DNA of 64,000 nt from Klenkia taihuensis (GTDB lineage Bacteria; Actinomycetota; Actinomycetes; Mycobacteriales; Geodermatophilaceae). A program made the position numbers and the translations under genes. Within the stretch, counting starts at the first letter, position 1. Each line of letters opens with the position of its first letter. Below are positions 27,775 to 37,272 of this stretch, piece by piece. The stretch spans positions 1,178,001-1,242,000 of the forward strand of contig NZ_FOMD01000001.1 in NCBI RefSeq assembly GCF_900112525.1, read 5' to 3'. Under the pieces are notes generated by a model that saw nothing but the letters and a program-made list of their open reading frames with translations, was not told the DNA's origin and ran no database searches.

Positions 27775-30482
27775 CCGGCCACCGGGCTCAGCGCTGGACC
27801 ACCTGGGCGTTGGGTTTCGTGCTCCTGGGCGGCCTTGCGTTCGGGGCATTCTCTGCCGGGCGCTGGACCGAGTCGGCGGATCTCAGCAGGTTCAACCCGG
27901 GCAACATCATCTCCGATGGTGTCTTCTACGACACCTCGACCATGAGTGCGTCCGACATCCAGGCGTTCCTGGCCGCGCGGGGATCGTCCTGCGCGGCGTC
28001 CAATTCCCTGTGCATGGACAACTACCGCATGGACACCTACACCCGTCCGGCGGACACTCGATGCCCGTTGCCGTATGCGGGCGCCACGCAAGAGACCGCT
28101 GCCAGCATCATCGCCAAGGTGGCGCGGGCGTGTGGGGTCAACCCACAAGTCCTGCTCGTGACTCTGCAGAAGGAGCAGGGGCTCGTCACCGCCTCGAACC
28201 CGACTACCGGCCAGTATGCGAAGGCCGTCGGTTTCGGTTGCCCCGACACGGCCGCGTGCGACACCACCTACAACGGGTTGTTCAACCAGCTCTACTCGGC
28301 TGCACGCCAGTTCAAGAACTACCAGGCAACGCCCAGCCGCTACGGCTACGTGGCCGGCCGGACCAATTTCGTCCAGTACAACCCGAATGCTGCCTGCGGT
28401 GGACAGTCGGTCTACATCGAGAACCAGGCCACTGCGGGCCTCTACAACTACACGCCGTACACCCCCAACGGTCCTGCACTGGCTGCTGGGTACGGGCGGG
28501 GAGACGGCTGCTCGGCCTACGGCAACCGCAACTTCTTCAACTACTTCACGGACTGGTTCGGGTCCACGCAGTCCAGCGGGGGGTCCGCGGTGGCGCAGAA
28601 GTACCTGGACTTCGGTGGCGCATCCAGCTACCTGGGTCTGGCTACAGGTGACGTCGACTGCCGCGCGGCCAACGGCGGTTGCTACCAACGGTACGCGGGC
28701 GGAGCGATCTACTGGTCTCCCGCATCAGGAGCGCGGGTCGTGCGCGGCGCGATCCTGCAGGCGTGGGGGGGGCTGGGCTACGAGTACAGCCTGCTCGGAT
28801 ACCCGGTGGGGGACGAAGCGGCCATCCCGGGTGGTTACTTCTCCTCTTTCCAGGGCGGCGCGATCTACTGGTCGCCGTCCACCGGAGCCCACTTCGTGCG
28901 GGGCGGCATCTACGCCGCGTGGGCCGCTCGCGGCTACGAAGCCGGCGCGCTCGGTTGGCCGACCGGCGACGAGACGCCGGTCCCAGGTGGCTACTTCTCC
29001 GCCTTCCAGAACGGCAGCATCTACTGGTCGCCCGCCACCGGTGCGAACGCCATCGGCGGCGACATCTACACCGCATGGGGTCGACTGGGGTACGAATCGG
29101 GAGCTCTGGGATTCCCGACCAGTTCTGTGACGCCGTTGGGCGCCGGGGCCTTCAGCATGTTCCAGGGCGGCGCCATCTACTGGTCGCCGACGGGTGGCGC
29201 CCACGCACTCCGTGGCAGCACGTATTCGGCGTGGGCCAGGCAGGGTTACGAGACTGGAGGGCTCGGCTGGCCGACGTCCGGGCTGCAGGCCGTCGGCGGT
29301 GGGACCAGGCAGGACTTCACCGGGGGGTCCATCTGGGCCTCCACTGCCGGCGGTGCGCACGCGGTGCGAGGCGGAACCCTCGCCACCTGGCAGGCTGCCG
29401 GTGGTCCAGCAGGAGTACTCGGTTTCCCCGTCTCCGACGTCGGCACCCTCCGGGCGGGCTCATTCCAGATGTTCACCGGCGGTGCGGTCTACACGTCCCC
29501 GTCGACGGGATCGAGAATCCTGCGGGGTGAGATCTACGGGGCCTGGGCCCGGCAGGGGTACGAAGGTGGCCCGCTGGGCTACCCGGTCACCGATGTACAA
29601 GACCTTCCCGGTGGGCAGCGCTCGGACTTCACCGGCGGAAGCATCCTCTGGTCGTCCGCGACCGGTGCCCACCGAATGGGGCCGGTCATGACGGCCGCCT
29701 ACGACGCCCGGGGCGGCAGCGCTGGCCTGGGCTTCCCGACGACCGATGAGTTCACGACGGCGACCGGCGGTCGGGTGGTGCACCTGACGAACGGCAACTT
29801 GTACTGGTCTGCCGCCACGGGGGCGGTCAACGTGCCCTCTCGGGCCTTCGCGGCCTACGCCGCACTGGAGTACGAGAACGGCGTCTTGGGCTACCCGACC
29901 GCGGATGCGGTCGCCCTGCCGCAGGGGCTCGGCCAAGTCGTGGCCTTCCAGGGAGGATCGGTCGTGGTCCCGGCCGCTGGACCCGCCTACGCGGTGCCCA
30001 AGGCCGTTGACGCAGCATGGCAGCGGTCCGGAGGTGCGTCCGGCCCGTTCGGGCTGCCGGCGGCGAACTCGTTCGAGACGACGTCCGGTGGCGGGGGGAT
30101 CGTCCAGTACTTCCAGGGTGGGACCATCTACGCCGGCGCGGCCACGGGCGGTTACGGCGTGCGGGGCGAGACCCTCGCCGCCTGGGGTCGGACAGGGTAC
30201 GAGTACGGACCGCTCGGGATGCCCACCGGTGACGAGGTTGCACTTGCGGGCGGCACCTACGCGCCGTTCCAGGGGGGAGCGGTGTACTGGAGCCCTGGGG
30301 GTGGGGCACACGCCATCCGCGGAGCCATCTACAGTGCATGGGCGTCGAACGGTTACGAGGCGGGCCGGCTCGGATTCCCGACGTCAGACCAGTACGCGGT
30401 GTCCGGTGGCGTACGCATGGACTTCCAGGGCGGAACCATCACCCTTGCGTCCAACGGTCAGACGACGGTGACCGTGCGGTGA
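27771..30482 (+). CDS. Large exported LGFP-repeat protein with N-terminal lysozyme-like domain
   Basis: A 903-residue exported protein. An N-terminal hydrophobic segment (WALGFVLLGGLAFGAFSAG) acts as signal or anchor. Residues ~40-270 form a Cys-containing domain with GVNPQVLLVTLQKEQGLV, which looks like the helix and Glu of a lysozyme/transglycosylase fold; this is inference. About twelve LGFP repeats (LGYP/LGFP/LGWP) fill the rest, ending in YAVSGGVRMDFQGG, a cap also seen in the amidase at 39572. LGFP repeats are thought to bind the actinobacterial cell wall (e.g. corynebacterial PS1). The GTG start overlaps the previous stop. Confidence 0.85.
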   Translation: MTGHRAQRWTTWALGFVLLGGLAFGAFSAGRWTESADLSRFNPGNIISDGVFYDTSTMSASDIQAFLAARGSSCAASNSLCMDNYRMDTYTRPADTRCPLPYAGATQETAASIIAKVARACGVNPQVLLVTLQKEQGLVTASNPTTGQYAKAVGFGCPDTAACDTTYNGLFNQLYSAARQFKNYQATPSRYGYVAGRTNFVQYNPNAACGGQSVYIENQATAGLYNYTPYTPNGPALAAGYGRGDGCSAYGNRNFFNYFTDWFGSTQSSGGSAVAQKYLDFGGASSYLGLATGDVDCRAANGGCYQRYAGGAIYWSPASGARVVRGAILQAWGGLGYEYSLLGYPVGDEAAIPGGYFSSFQGGAIYWSPSTGAHFVRGGIYAAWAARGYEAGALGWPTGDETPVPGGYFSAFQNGSIYWSPATGANAIGGDIYTAWGRLGYESGALGFPTSSVTPLGAGAFSMFQGGAIYWSPTGGAHALRGSTYSAWARQGYETGGLGWPTSGLQAVGGGTRQDFTGGSIWASTAGGAHAVRGGTLATWQAAGGPAGVLGFPVSDVGTLRAGSFQMFTGGAVYTSPSTGSRILRGEIYGAWARQGYEGGPLGYPVTDVQDLPGGQRSDFTGGSILWSSATGAHRMGPVMTAAYDARGGSAGLGFPTTDEFTTATGGRVVHLTNGNLYWSAATGAVNVPSRAFAAYAALEYENGVLGYPTADAVALPQGLGQVVAFQGGSVVVPAAGPAYAVPKAVDAAWQRSGGASGPFGLPAANSFETTSGGGGIVQYFQGGTIYAGAATGGYGVRGETLAAWGRTGYEYGPLGMPTGDEVALAGGTYAPFQGGAVYWSPGGGAHAIRGAIYSAWASNGYEAGRLGFPTSDQYAVSGGVRMDFQGGTITLASNGQTTVTVR

Positions 30483-30573
30483 GACACCCGGACCGGTTCG
30501 CCGCTGAGTCGTAGGGCCGTCAGCCGGGCGGTTGCTCAGAGCGGGCCGCGGCGAGGAACGGGGATGTGCACAG

Positions 30574-32859
30574 ATGAGGTCCGAGAGCGACCTGGACACG
30601 TCTACCGGTGGGGGAGACGCGAGGACGCAGCCCGACCGCGGTCCCCGGTGGGTGACCTGGGCGCGCCGTGCCGGCGTGGTCGTGCTGTTCCTCGTCGTAC
30701 CGTTCGCGGTCGGCCGCCAGGCCATGCACGGAGTGCCGGTCTACCAACTCGACGGCGCGTTCCAAACCGCCAGCGGCCTCTTCCGATTGGCCGACGGGGA
30801 ATTGCCGGGCCGGGACTTCTTCCCGTACCTGGGCATCGGGCCGGTCTTCCTGCTGTTCCCGCTCTTCCTCGCCGCGGGTGCGGATCTGACCGCTTCGGTC
30901 TTCTCGTCTTACGCGGTCACTCAACTGGTGTTCCAGACGGTCGTCGGGGTACTCGCCATGTTGTTCTTCCCCCGGCGTTCGGGTCGGGCGTTCCTGGTGG
31001 GTGCGGGGATCGCAGCCGTCGTGGCGGCGCTGGGCATGTTCCGCCCCGAGGTCTACACCTGGTTCGACGGGCTGATCGGCATTGCGGCGATCCCGGGGAA
31101 CAGCCTGCGACCCATCCGAGCAGCTGCGCCCTACCTGCTGACAATGGTGGCGTTCCTGCTGCTGCGGGGTGGGTGGACGATCCGCAGAGCAGCTGTGCTG
31201 GGCGGGGCCGCGGGCCTGGTTATGGCCGTGTGGTCGAACGACTACGGCCTGGCATCGGGTGGGTTGATCCTCGTCCTCACCTCCATCCTGGTCCTGGTCC
31301 GCGGGTGGACGCCTCGGTGGCAAGGGTTGGTCGCGCTGTGGGCCGGGGCGGCGGGTGGCTTCATCGGCGCCGGGTTCCTGGCCACGGCAGGGGGATTTGT
31401 CCCGCTGCTGCGGTACAACCTGGTCGACGTCCGGGGTGATCAGTTCTGGTACTTCGGACCGTGGTCGCCGGCCGACCGCATCTACTCCATCGGTGACCTC
31501 TATCGGTCGATGGCGAACGAGGGCGCGCTGCCGGCCCTGCTGGTCCTGGTGGTGGTGCTCGTGCTCGCCGTGCTGCGGCCCACGGTGGAACGGGCGCTGG
31601 TCCTGTTCCTCGGCGGGGCAGTACTGGCCGGCGGTGTGGCGGCGACCATCGGGGGCCACACGGGGGGCTACTACTGGTCCTTCGTGCTGTGGGGCTGGCT
31701 CGTCGGTGCCCTCCTCGTGGCGAGGCTGGCCATCTGGGGTGTCCGCAGGCTGGATCGGCAGGTGGCCCCCCCACGTGCAGCGCGGCGGGCGGTGGCGGCC
31801 GTGGCGGTCGCCACCCTCGCGGCGTCCGGTGCAGCGGCGGTGTACGAGGCGCGTGCCACAGGCGGTGACCTGGCCCGTGCAGGTGGGGTGTACATACCCG
31901 AGCTGGGGGGTCTTGTACCTCCCGACTTTCTCGACCAGGTCGAGGAAGTCGACGGGGTCGACGACGTCGTCGAGGAGTACTCCGGGCTTGCGGGTGCATT
32001 GAATGGGCCGACAGAGGCCCTGAGCGTTGACTCGGTCATCGCCGCGCTGGGGGACGAGCGCACGGCCTTCGCAGATTTCATGCAGAGGCCACACGAGCTT
32101 GTTGTGACCGCCTCGCCATCCATCATTTGGACCACGTGGGGGATAGGCGCAAATTGGTGGTTCTACCGCGAACTCTTCCGGGCTTATGCACCGGAGACGT
32201 CCTCACCGTTGACGGTGAACTGGCGACCGGCAACCCCGCGGGCATGGCCGGGTGTCCCCTGTGAGGTGGACGGGGGGGCGATACGGCTGAGCACTCCGGA
32301 GCTTGGCATGTACGAGGTTGACCTGCGGTATGAGGGGCCCGGTCGAGGGTCGAGGTCATTCACGATGGTCGAGAACAACCTGTCGGTGGCTTCTTCGGCT
32401 CAGGGGTTCCAGGCACTGGACCCAGGCGCAGACCGCCAGCGCTTCCCGGTCATCGTCCGGGACACAGGTGCCGGAAACCGGACCCTGGCCCTGAAAGACG
32501 TCAGCAACACGACCAACCCGGTGACGCGGTTGGTCTCTTGCACAGCGTCTCGCGTCCTGTTCCCAACCGAGTCAGACGCCCGCGCCGTGTACGGCTCGTT
32601 CTTCTCTGGTCCAGTCGACCTGACTGACGCGAACTGGGACAGGGGCATCAGCAGGCTTGCCGCTGGCTTCTTCGTCTACTACACCCCGATGAACTGGGAG
32701 GACCTGTCGACTGCCAGGAGTGTCCGGTTCGCTGATGGTCAAGTCCGACGGATAGTTGACGTCCAACAAGCTGGTGACTACATCAACGTGGCGCTGTCGG
32801 GTGCACCTCTGGACCCTGCCACCACCGGTGCGCCAAATCAGATCAGCTACCTCCCGTAG
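30574..32859 (+). CDS. Polytopic membrane protein, GT-C glycosyltransferase-like
   Basis: A 761-residue protein with ~11 hydrophobic helices across residues ~20-430, followed by a ~320-residue hydrophilic, probably extracytoplasmic domain. An early YQLDGAFQTASG loop and acidic residues in the first periplasmic loop recall GT-C enzymes that use polyprenyl-phosphate sugars, but no family motif is certain. ATG 30574 has no good ribosome-binding site: GAGGA is about 17 bases upstream. Its neighbour at 33025 has a similar architecture. Likely involved in assembling or decorating the surface glycan. Confidence 0.75.
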   Translation: MRSESDLDTSTGGGDARTQPDRGPRWVTWARRAGVVVLFLVVPFAVGRQAMHGVPVYQLDGAFQTASGLFRLADGELPGRDFFPYLGIGPVFLLFPLFLAAGADLTASVFSSYAVTQLVFQTVVGVLAMLFFPRRSGRAFLVGAGIAAVVAALGMFRPEVYTWFDGLIGIAAIPGNSLRPIRAAAPYLLTMVAFLLLRGGWTIRRAAVLGGAAGLVMAVWSNDYGLASGGLILVLTSILVLVRGWTPRWQGLVALWAGAAGGFIGAGFLATAGGFVPLLRYNLVDVRGDQFWYFGPWSPADRIYSIGDLYRSMANEGALPALLVLVVVLVLAVLRPTVERALVLFLGGAVLAGGVAATIGGHTGGYYWSFVLWGWLVGALLVARLAIWGVRRLDRQVAPPRAARRAVAAVAVATLAASGAAAVYEARATGGDLARAGGVYIPELGGLVPPDFLDQVEEVDGVDDVVEEYSGLAGALNGPTEALSVDSVIAALGDERTAFADFMQRPHELVVTASPSIIWTTWGIGANWWFYRELFRAYAPETSSPLTVNWRPATPRAWPGVPCEVDGGAIRLSTPELGMYEVDLRYEGPGRGSRSFTMVENNLSVASSAQGFQALDPGADRQRFPVIVRDTGAGNRTLALKDVSNTTNPVTRLVSCTASRVLFPTESDARAVYGSFFSGPVDLTDANWDRGISRLAAGFFVYYTPMNWEDLSTARSVRFADGQVRRIVDVQQAGDYINVALSGAPLDPATTGAPNQISYLP

Positions 32860-33024
32860 ACGGACCCCTGTGGTGCATGGGACGACCGCGATTCCTGGGA
32901 CGTCCCGGTGGTCCGGGACACGTCCCGACCCGCCAGCAGGGGCTCTTCGGCAACCGCCTCGCACGTACTCTCGATCGCGGCCCGGTTTCGATCGCCGGAG
33001 CCCCAGCAACGAGGAGGCCATCCC

Positions 33025-34350
33025 ATGTCCCGGCGCGCACGCGAGCGGTTGACGTGGCTTGCGTTGACCGTCTTCTTCGGTCTGCAGATCCGGCACGACT
33101 TCCTCGGCATCATGGACCCGACCTTCAAGATGGGGTTCCAGGAGGACTCCGACTCGTTGGTGCGAGACCTCATGCTCGACCCCGGGCCGGGCATCTTCCC
33201 GTTGTTGGGTGGCGTTGGGCGCGAGTACCCCAGCCAGTTCGGGCTGCAGGGCATCGTGATGAACTGGGCCAGTCCGGGTGATCTGTTCTACGAGCAGCTC
33301 AGGCTCGTGACCTGCTTCTTGACGGCAGCGGTGTTCGCCACGGCGGTCGTCGCCGCGGGGAGGGTGTGGGGCCGCAGGGCCGCGGTCGTCCTGGCTGTGC
33401 TGCTCACTCTCTCGTTCTGGACCAACGTCTTCGGCGCCAGCACCTACTGGCAGCTGTGGACGTTCCTGCTCCCTACCCTCGTCCCGTTGCTGGTGTGGCC
33501 GCGGCTCGGCGCAGGGCGACGCAAGTGGGTCAAGGGTGGGCTTCTAATCGCGTTCCTGGTGTTCCTGCGCTGCCTGAACGGATACGAGTTCATCTCGACG
33601 GTCCTGCTGGGGACGGCGGCCGCGGTGGCGTTCCACGAGTTCAGGGGTCGCGTGGACCGCAGATTCCTCGCTGGACTCGTCGCGGCCATGGCGGCGGGGG
33701 TGGTCGGGTTCGGCATGGCCGTCGGCGTGCACGTCCTTCAACTGCTGGCCAGGTTCGGCGACGCATCCATCATCGAGCAGCGGCTCGAGGAACGGACCTT
33801 CGATCCGTCGGACGTCGCGAGGATCCTCGATTCGGCTCGGGCCCAGGGTGACCCGGTATGGGGCTGGTTGCTCGACGGTGACGGCGTCGTCGGGCTGTGG
33901 TTGTTCAGGATGGTCCACTACCTGCTCAATCCCGCGGTCTCCTTCCCGGCATACCGTGAGGCGGGCTTCGGGTTCTCCTCCTTCGGCCTTCCCGTCTACC
34001 TGTTCGTCTTTGTCTTCTTCGTTCTGGCGATCCACGCGTGGCGGGGCCGGCAGGTTGATGCGCCCCTTCAGCGTCGGCTCGCCGTCGCGGCCGGGTTGGG
34101 TCTGCTAGGTGCATTTTCATGGATGGTGTTGGCGGTGGGCCACATGCTCGACCACCCGCACCTGGACACCATCGTCTTCTACCTGCCGTTCCTCCCCTTC
34201 GTGTTCGCGATGATCAGCGTGCGACTGGCGACGATCAGCTACCGCGCGTGGCCGTCCCACCGTCGTGGCGGTGAGGAGCACGCCGGGGGTGCCGTGTTCC
34301 GAGAGGGAACCGGTACGCATCGCCCGGCCGACGCAGGAGCTGCATCGTGA
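33025..34350 (+). CDS. Polytopic membrane protein, possible GT-C glycosyltransferase
   Basis: A 441-residue protein with about 9-11 membrane helices and an early acidic loop (FQEDSDSLVRDLMLDP) that could be the GT-C catalytic loop. GAGGAGG at 33011-33017 supports ATG 33025. The stop overlaps the FAD oxidoreductase start (GTGA), making this the first gene of a seven-gene chain with six 4-base overlaps up to 39309. No named family recognised. Confidence 0.75.
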   Translation: MSRRARERLTWLALTVFFGLQIRHDFLGIMDPTFKMGFQEDSDSLVRDLMLDPGPGIFPLLGGVGREYPSQFGLQGIVMNWASPGDLFYEQLRLVTCFLTAAVFATAVVAAGRVWGRRAAVVLAVLLTLSFWTNVFGASTYWQLWTFLLPTLVPLLVWPRLGAGRRKWVKGGLLIAFLVFLRCLNGYEFISTVLLGTAAAVAFHEFRGRVDRRFLAGLVAAMAAGVVGFGMAVGVHVLQLLARFGDASIIEQRLEERTFDPSDVARILDSARAQGDPVWGWLLDGDGVVGLWLFRMVHYLLNPAVSFPAYREAGFGFSSFGLPVYLFVFVFFVLAIHAWRGRQVDAPLQRRLAVAAGLGLLGAFSWMVLAVGHMLDHPHLDTIVFYLPFLPFVFAMISVRLATISYRAWPSHRRGGEEHAGGAVFREGTGTHRPADAGAAS

Positions 34351-35420
34351 CGAAACGGCAGATCGCCGTCGTCGGTGGCGGTTTCTACGGCACGTCGCTG
34401 GCTGGTCACCTGTCGCGCCAGGGTGCCGCCGTGACGGTGCTGGAGGCTCGAGATCAGCTCTTGGGGGGAGCGAGCTACTTCAACCAGGCGCGCGTGCACG
34501 GGGGCTACCACTACCCGCGGTCACTGCGGACGGCCGGGCGGAGCCAGGCGTCGTACTTGTCCTTCATGGACCGGTACCGGTCATGCGTCCGTGACGACTT
34601 CCAGTGCCTCTACGCGGTCGCCCGAGGCGGGCTGGTCAACGCCCGCAAGTTCCGCCGGATGTGCGACTACATCGGTGCTCCCCTGACCGATGCCCCCCCG
34701 TCGCTCACCCGGTTGTTCAACCGCACCCTGATCGAGGCGTCATGGGTCACTCGAGAGGCTGTGTTCGACTCCGTGCTGCTGCGCGAGCAGATGCTCCAGG
34801 AGTTGGAGGACGAGCAGGTCGAGGTCCGCACCGCTGCTCCGGTACGGGCGGTCCGGGAACGCGACGACCTGGCAGAGGTGGAGCTCGAGAGCGGTGAGGT
34901 GCTCGTCGCCGACGGGGTGGTCATCTGCACCTACGGTGAGGCGGTTGAGCAGTTGCCGGAGGGGGTGGGCTACTCGGGTCTCCAGTGCGAGCCGTGCGAG
35001 ATGGCCCTGGTCGACCTACCCGGCAGCCTGCGATCGGTCGGGATCACGGTGATGGACGGCCCGTACTTCTCGCTGATGCCTTTCCCATCCACGCCGTACC
35101 ACACCCTGAGCCACGTCAGGTACACCCCGCACGGATCCTTCCCGACCTTCGGGCAAGCTCTCCAGGCGCTGCGCAGTGGCCTTGCTTCACGGGCCGACTG
35201 GATGATCCGGGACGCCCAGCGGTACGTTCCAGAACTAGGTCACGCTGTCCACCGGGAGTCCCTCTGGGGCATCAAGACGGTGCCGGCACGCAGGGACCGC
35301 GACGATGCCCGACCCATCGTCCTCCGGCAGTCGGAGCGGGGGCGCGTCCTATCGTTCTTGGGAAGCAAGATCGACAACATCGGAGACGCCTTGCGAGTGG
35401 CAGAGGAGCATTTCTCATGA
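34347..35420 (+). CDS. FAD-dependent oxidoreductase (DAO-like)
   Basis: A 357-residue flavoprotein. VVGGGFYGTSLAGHL is the FAD-binding Rossmann motif, followed by VLEARDQLLGGASYFNQARVHGGYHYPRS. The His/Tyr-rich stretch resembles amino-acid or sugar oxidases of the DAO superfamily found in surface-polysaccharide clusters. VVICTYGEAVEQLP is the second dinucleotide strand. The substrate is unknown. Coupling to a SDR and a TIM-barrel isomerase suggests a role in making an unusual sugar. Confidence 0.8.
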   Translation: MTKRQIAVVGGGFYGTSLAGHLSRQGAAVTVLEARDQLLGGASYFNQARVHGGYHYPRSLRTAGRSQASYLSFMDRYRSCVRDDFQCLYAVARGGLVNARKFRRMCDYIGAPLTDAPPSLTRLFNRTLIEASWVTREAVFDSVLLREQMLQELEDEQVEVRTAAPVRAVRERDDLAEVELESGEVLVADGVVICTYGEAVEQLPEGVGYSGLQCEPCEMALVDLPGSLRSVGITVMDGPYFSLMPFPSTPYHTLSHVRYTPHGSFPTFGQALQALRSGLASRADWMIRDAQRYVPELGHAVHRESLWGIKTVPARRDRDDARPIVLRQSERGRVLSFLGSKIDNIGDALRVAEEHFS

Positions 35421-36499
35421 CGCTGTTCGAGCAGTCCGCCGAGCCCGGCTCAGGACCCGGTGGCAACGGGGGTGCACGTTCCGACGTCGTCGTCCGAGTC
35501 CCCGCTCCTGCGGCTCAGTCGTCGGTGTTCCTCAGCGTGGTGGTCCTCGGTGACCCGGTCGACGCCAAGATCGAGCAGCGGCTGCAGGAACTCGAGGCGC
35601 ACCTGGCCGCATCCCACCCCGTCCACGAGATCGTCCTCGTCCTGCAGGGTGCGCGGGGACGGCTGGGCTGGGCGCGCGACCTCGCCGAGCGGCAGCCGAA
35701 CCTCCAGGTGATCGGGCTCGTGCAGGGCGTGCGGGACGAGGTGGCATTCACAGCCGGTCTCGACGGCGCACTGGGCGACGTCGTCGTCACGGCCCGGCTG
35801 GGCGTGGAGGCCGTCGAGGACATCACCCGGTGCGCTGACATGGTGAACGAGGAGACCGCCATCGTCGTGGGGGTGGAGGCACGATCGACTGCTAGCCGGC
35901 GTCTGGCGCTCCGTGCGACCCGGGCCGTCGCCGCACGCAGCATGGGCGACGACATCGCGTCCGTCACGCTCGGCCTCCGCGCCTACAGCCGTTCGGCGTT
36001 GGACACCTGGCTGCCGCGTCGGGACCGCGATCGTGTGCTACGGATGCTCCCTTCCATCTCCGGCTACTCGACCGCCGTCATGCCCTACGAGACCGGGGAG
36101 CTGTTCAAGCCGCGGCCGGCCAGCAGCTTCCGTCAGGTGGTGCGGTCGATCTTCTACGCGAGCGGTCGTCCGCTGCGTGCCGCGGTTGGACTCGCCCTGT
36201 TGGCGAGCGTAGCCAACCTGCTCTACGCGCTCTACGTGGTGATCGTCGGGCTCGCACGCGGCGCCGTCGAGGGGTGGACCTCCATGAGCCTGCAGATGAG
36301 CGCGATGTTCTTCCTGCTCAGCGTGGTCATCGCCATCATGGCGGAGTTCATGTTCCAGTCGAACGAGACGGCCAACGAGCGGCCGATCTACCGCGTGGCT
36401 TTCGAGACGACGAGCCGGGTTCTGTCGGCTCGGGACATGCTCAACGTCGACGCTGAGGCCGACCCGGCCCAGGCCCGGTCCGGGACGGTGACCCGGTGA
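35417..36499 (+). CDS. Degenerate GT2-like membrane protein
   Basis: A 360-residue protein with an N-terminal GT2/GtrB-like fold (SSVFLSVVVLGDPV, then VAFTAGLDGALGDVVVTARLG) and two C-terminal membrane helices (~residues 255-320). In normal GT2 enzymes the segment after GDVVVT carries a DxD metal site; here it reads ARLG, and the early DDGSxD nucleotide site is also absent. It is therefore probably not a nucleotide-sugar transferase and may be a scaffold or regulatory partner. Overlaps both neighbours by 4 bases. Confidence 0.72.
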   Translation: MTLFEQSAEPGSGPGGNGGARSDVVVRVPAPAAQSSVFLSVVVLGDPVDAKIEQRLQELEAHLAASHPVHEIVLVLQGARGRLGWARDLAERQPNLQVIGLVQGVRDEVAFTAGLDGALGDVVVTARLGVEAVEDITRCADMVNEETAIVVGVEARSTASRRLALRATRAVAARSMGDDIASVTLGLRAYSRSALDTWLPRRDRDRVLRMLPSISGYSTAVMPYETGELFKPRPASSFRQVVRSIFYASGRPLRAAVGLALLASVANLLYALYVVIVGLARGAVEGWTSMSLQMSAMFFLLSVVIAIMAEFMFQSNETANERPIYRVAFETTSRVLSARDMLNVDAEADPAQARSGTVTR

Positions 36500-37272
36500 C
36501 GAAGCGCGCTCTGATCGGCTGGAGCGGTTTCGTCGGCGGAGCCCTGCTGTCGCGGGTCCGTCCGGCGGTGCAGCTGCGTAGCACGGACATCCAGACCCTG
36601 CCCGAGCACGAGGTCGACCAAGTGGTCTGTGCTGGCGCCCCGGCCGAGAAGTGGCGAGCCAATGCCGAACCGGAGGCTGACTGGGAGCGGCTGGTCCCGC
36701 TGATGGCCGCGCTGGACAAGAGCACCGCGTCCTCCTGCATCCTGGTCTCGACCGTCGATGTCTTCGCCGACTCCTGCGGCGTCGACGAGGGTGCGTCCCC
36801 CGACGTCGAGCAGGAGCAGGCCTACGGCCGACACCGGGCGCTGCTGGAGAAGTTCGTGACCGACCGCTTCGACGACGCGCTGATCATCAGGCTGCCTGGC
36901 ATGTACGGGCCGGGGTTGAAGAAGAACTTGGTGTTCGACCTCATCCACCAGCCAGATGCGCGCTTCGCGAACGAGGACTCCGCGTTCCAGTTCTACGACG
37001 TCCGAGACCTGTGGGGGCACACGCTGCTGGCTCGCGACGCGGGGCTGCGGGTCGTCAACCTGGCGACGGCGCCGGTGTCGGCGAAGCGTGTCGCCGCGGA
37101 TGCGTTCGGGGTGGACTACCACTGCACCGACCGGCCGGTGGCGCAGTACGACCTGCGCACCAGGCACGCAGATGTGCTGGCTGGTCGAAGCGGTCCCTAC
37201 TTGAGAACAGAGGAGGAGGTGGTCGCGGGCATCAGCGCCTGGGCTGCCGGCGAGAAGGTGGAGACGTCGTGA
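36496..37272 (+). CDS. NAD-dependent epimerase/dehydratase family protein
   Basis: A short 258-residue extended-SDR protein. GWSGFVGGALL is a compact GxxGxxG motif, STVDVF follows the catalytic strand, and RLPGMYGPGLKKNLVFDL is typical of sugar epimerases/reductases. The catalytic Tyr-x3-Lys is Tyr-x3-Arg here (YGRHR), a notable change. It probably acts on a nucleotide-linked or free sugar intermediate together with the flanking oxidoreductase and isomerase. Confidence 0.8.
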   Translation: MTKRALIGWSGFVGGALLSRVRPAVQLRSTDIQTLPEHEVDQVVCAGAPAEKWRANAEPEADWERLVPLMAALDKSTASSCILVSTVDVFADSCGVDEGASPDVEQEQAYGRHRALLEKFVTDRFDDALIIRLPGMYGPGLKKNLVFDLIHQPDARFANEDSAFQFYDVRDLWGHTLLARDAGLRVVNLATAPVSAKRVAADAFGVDYHCTDRPVAQYDLRTRHADVLAGRSGPYLRTEEEVVAGISAWAAGEKVETS

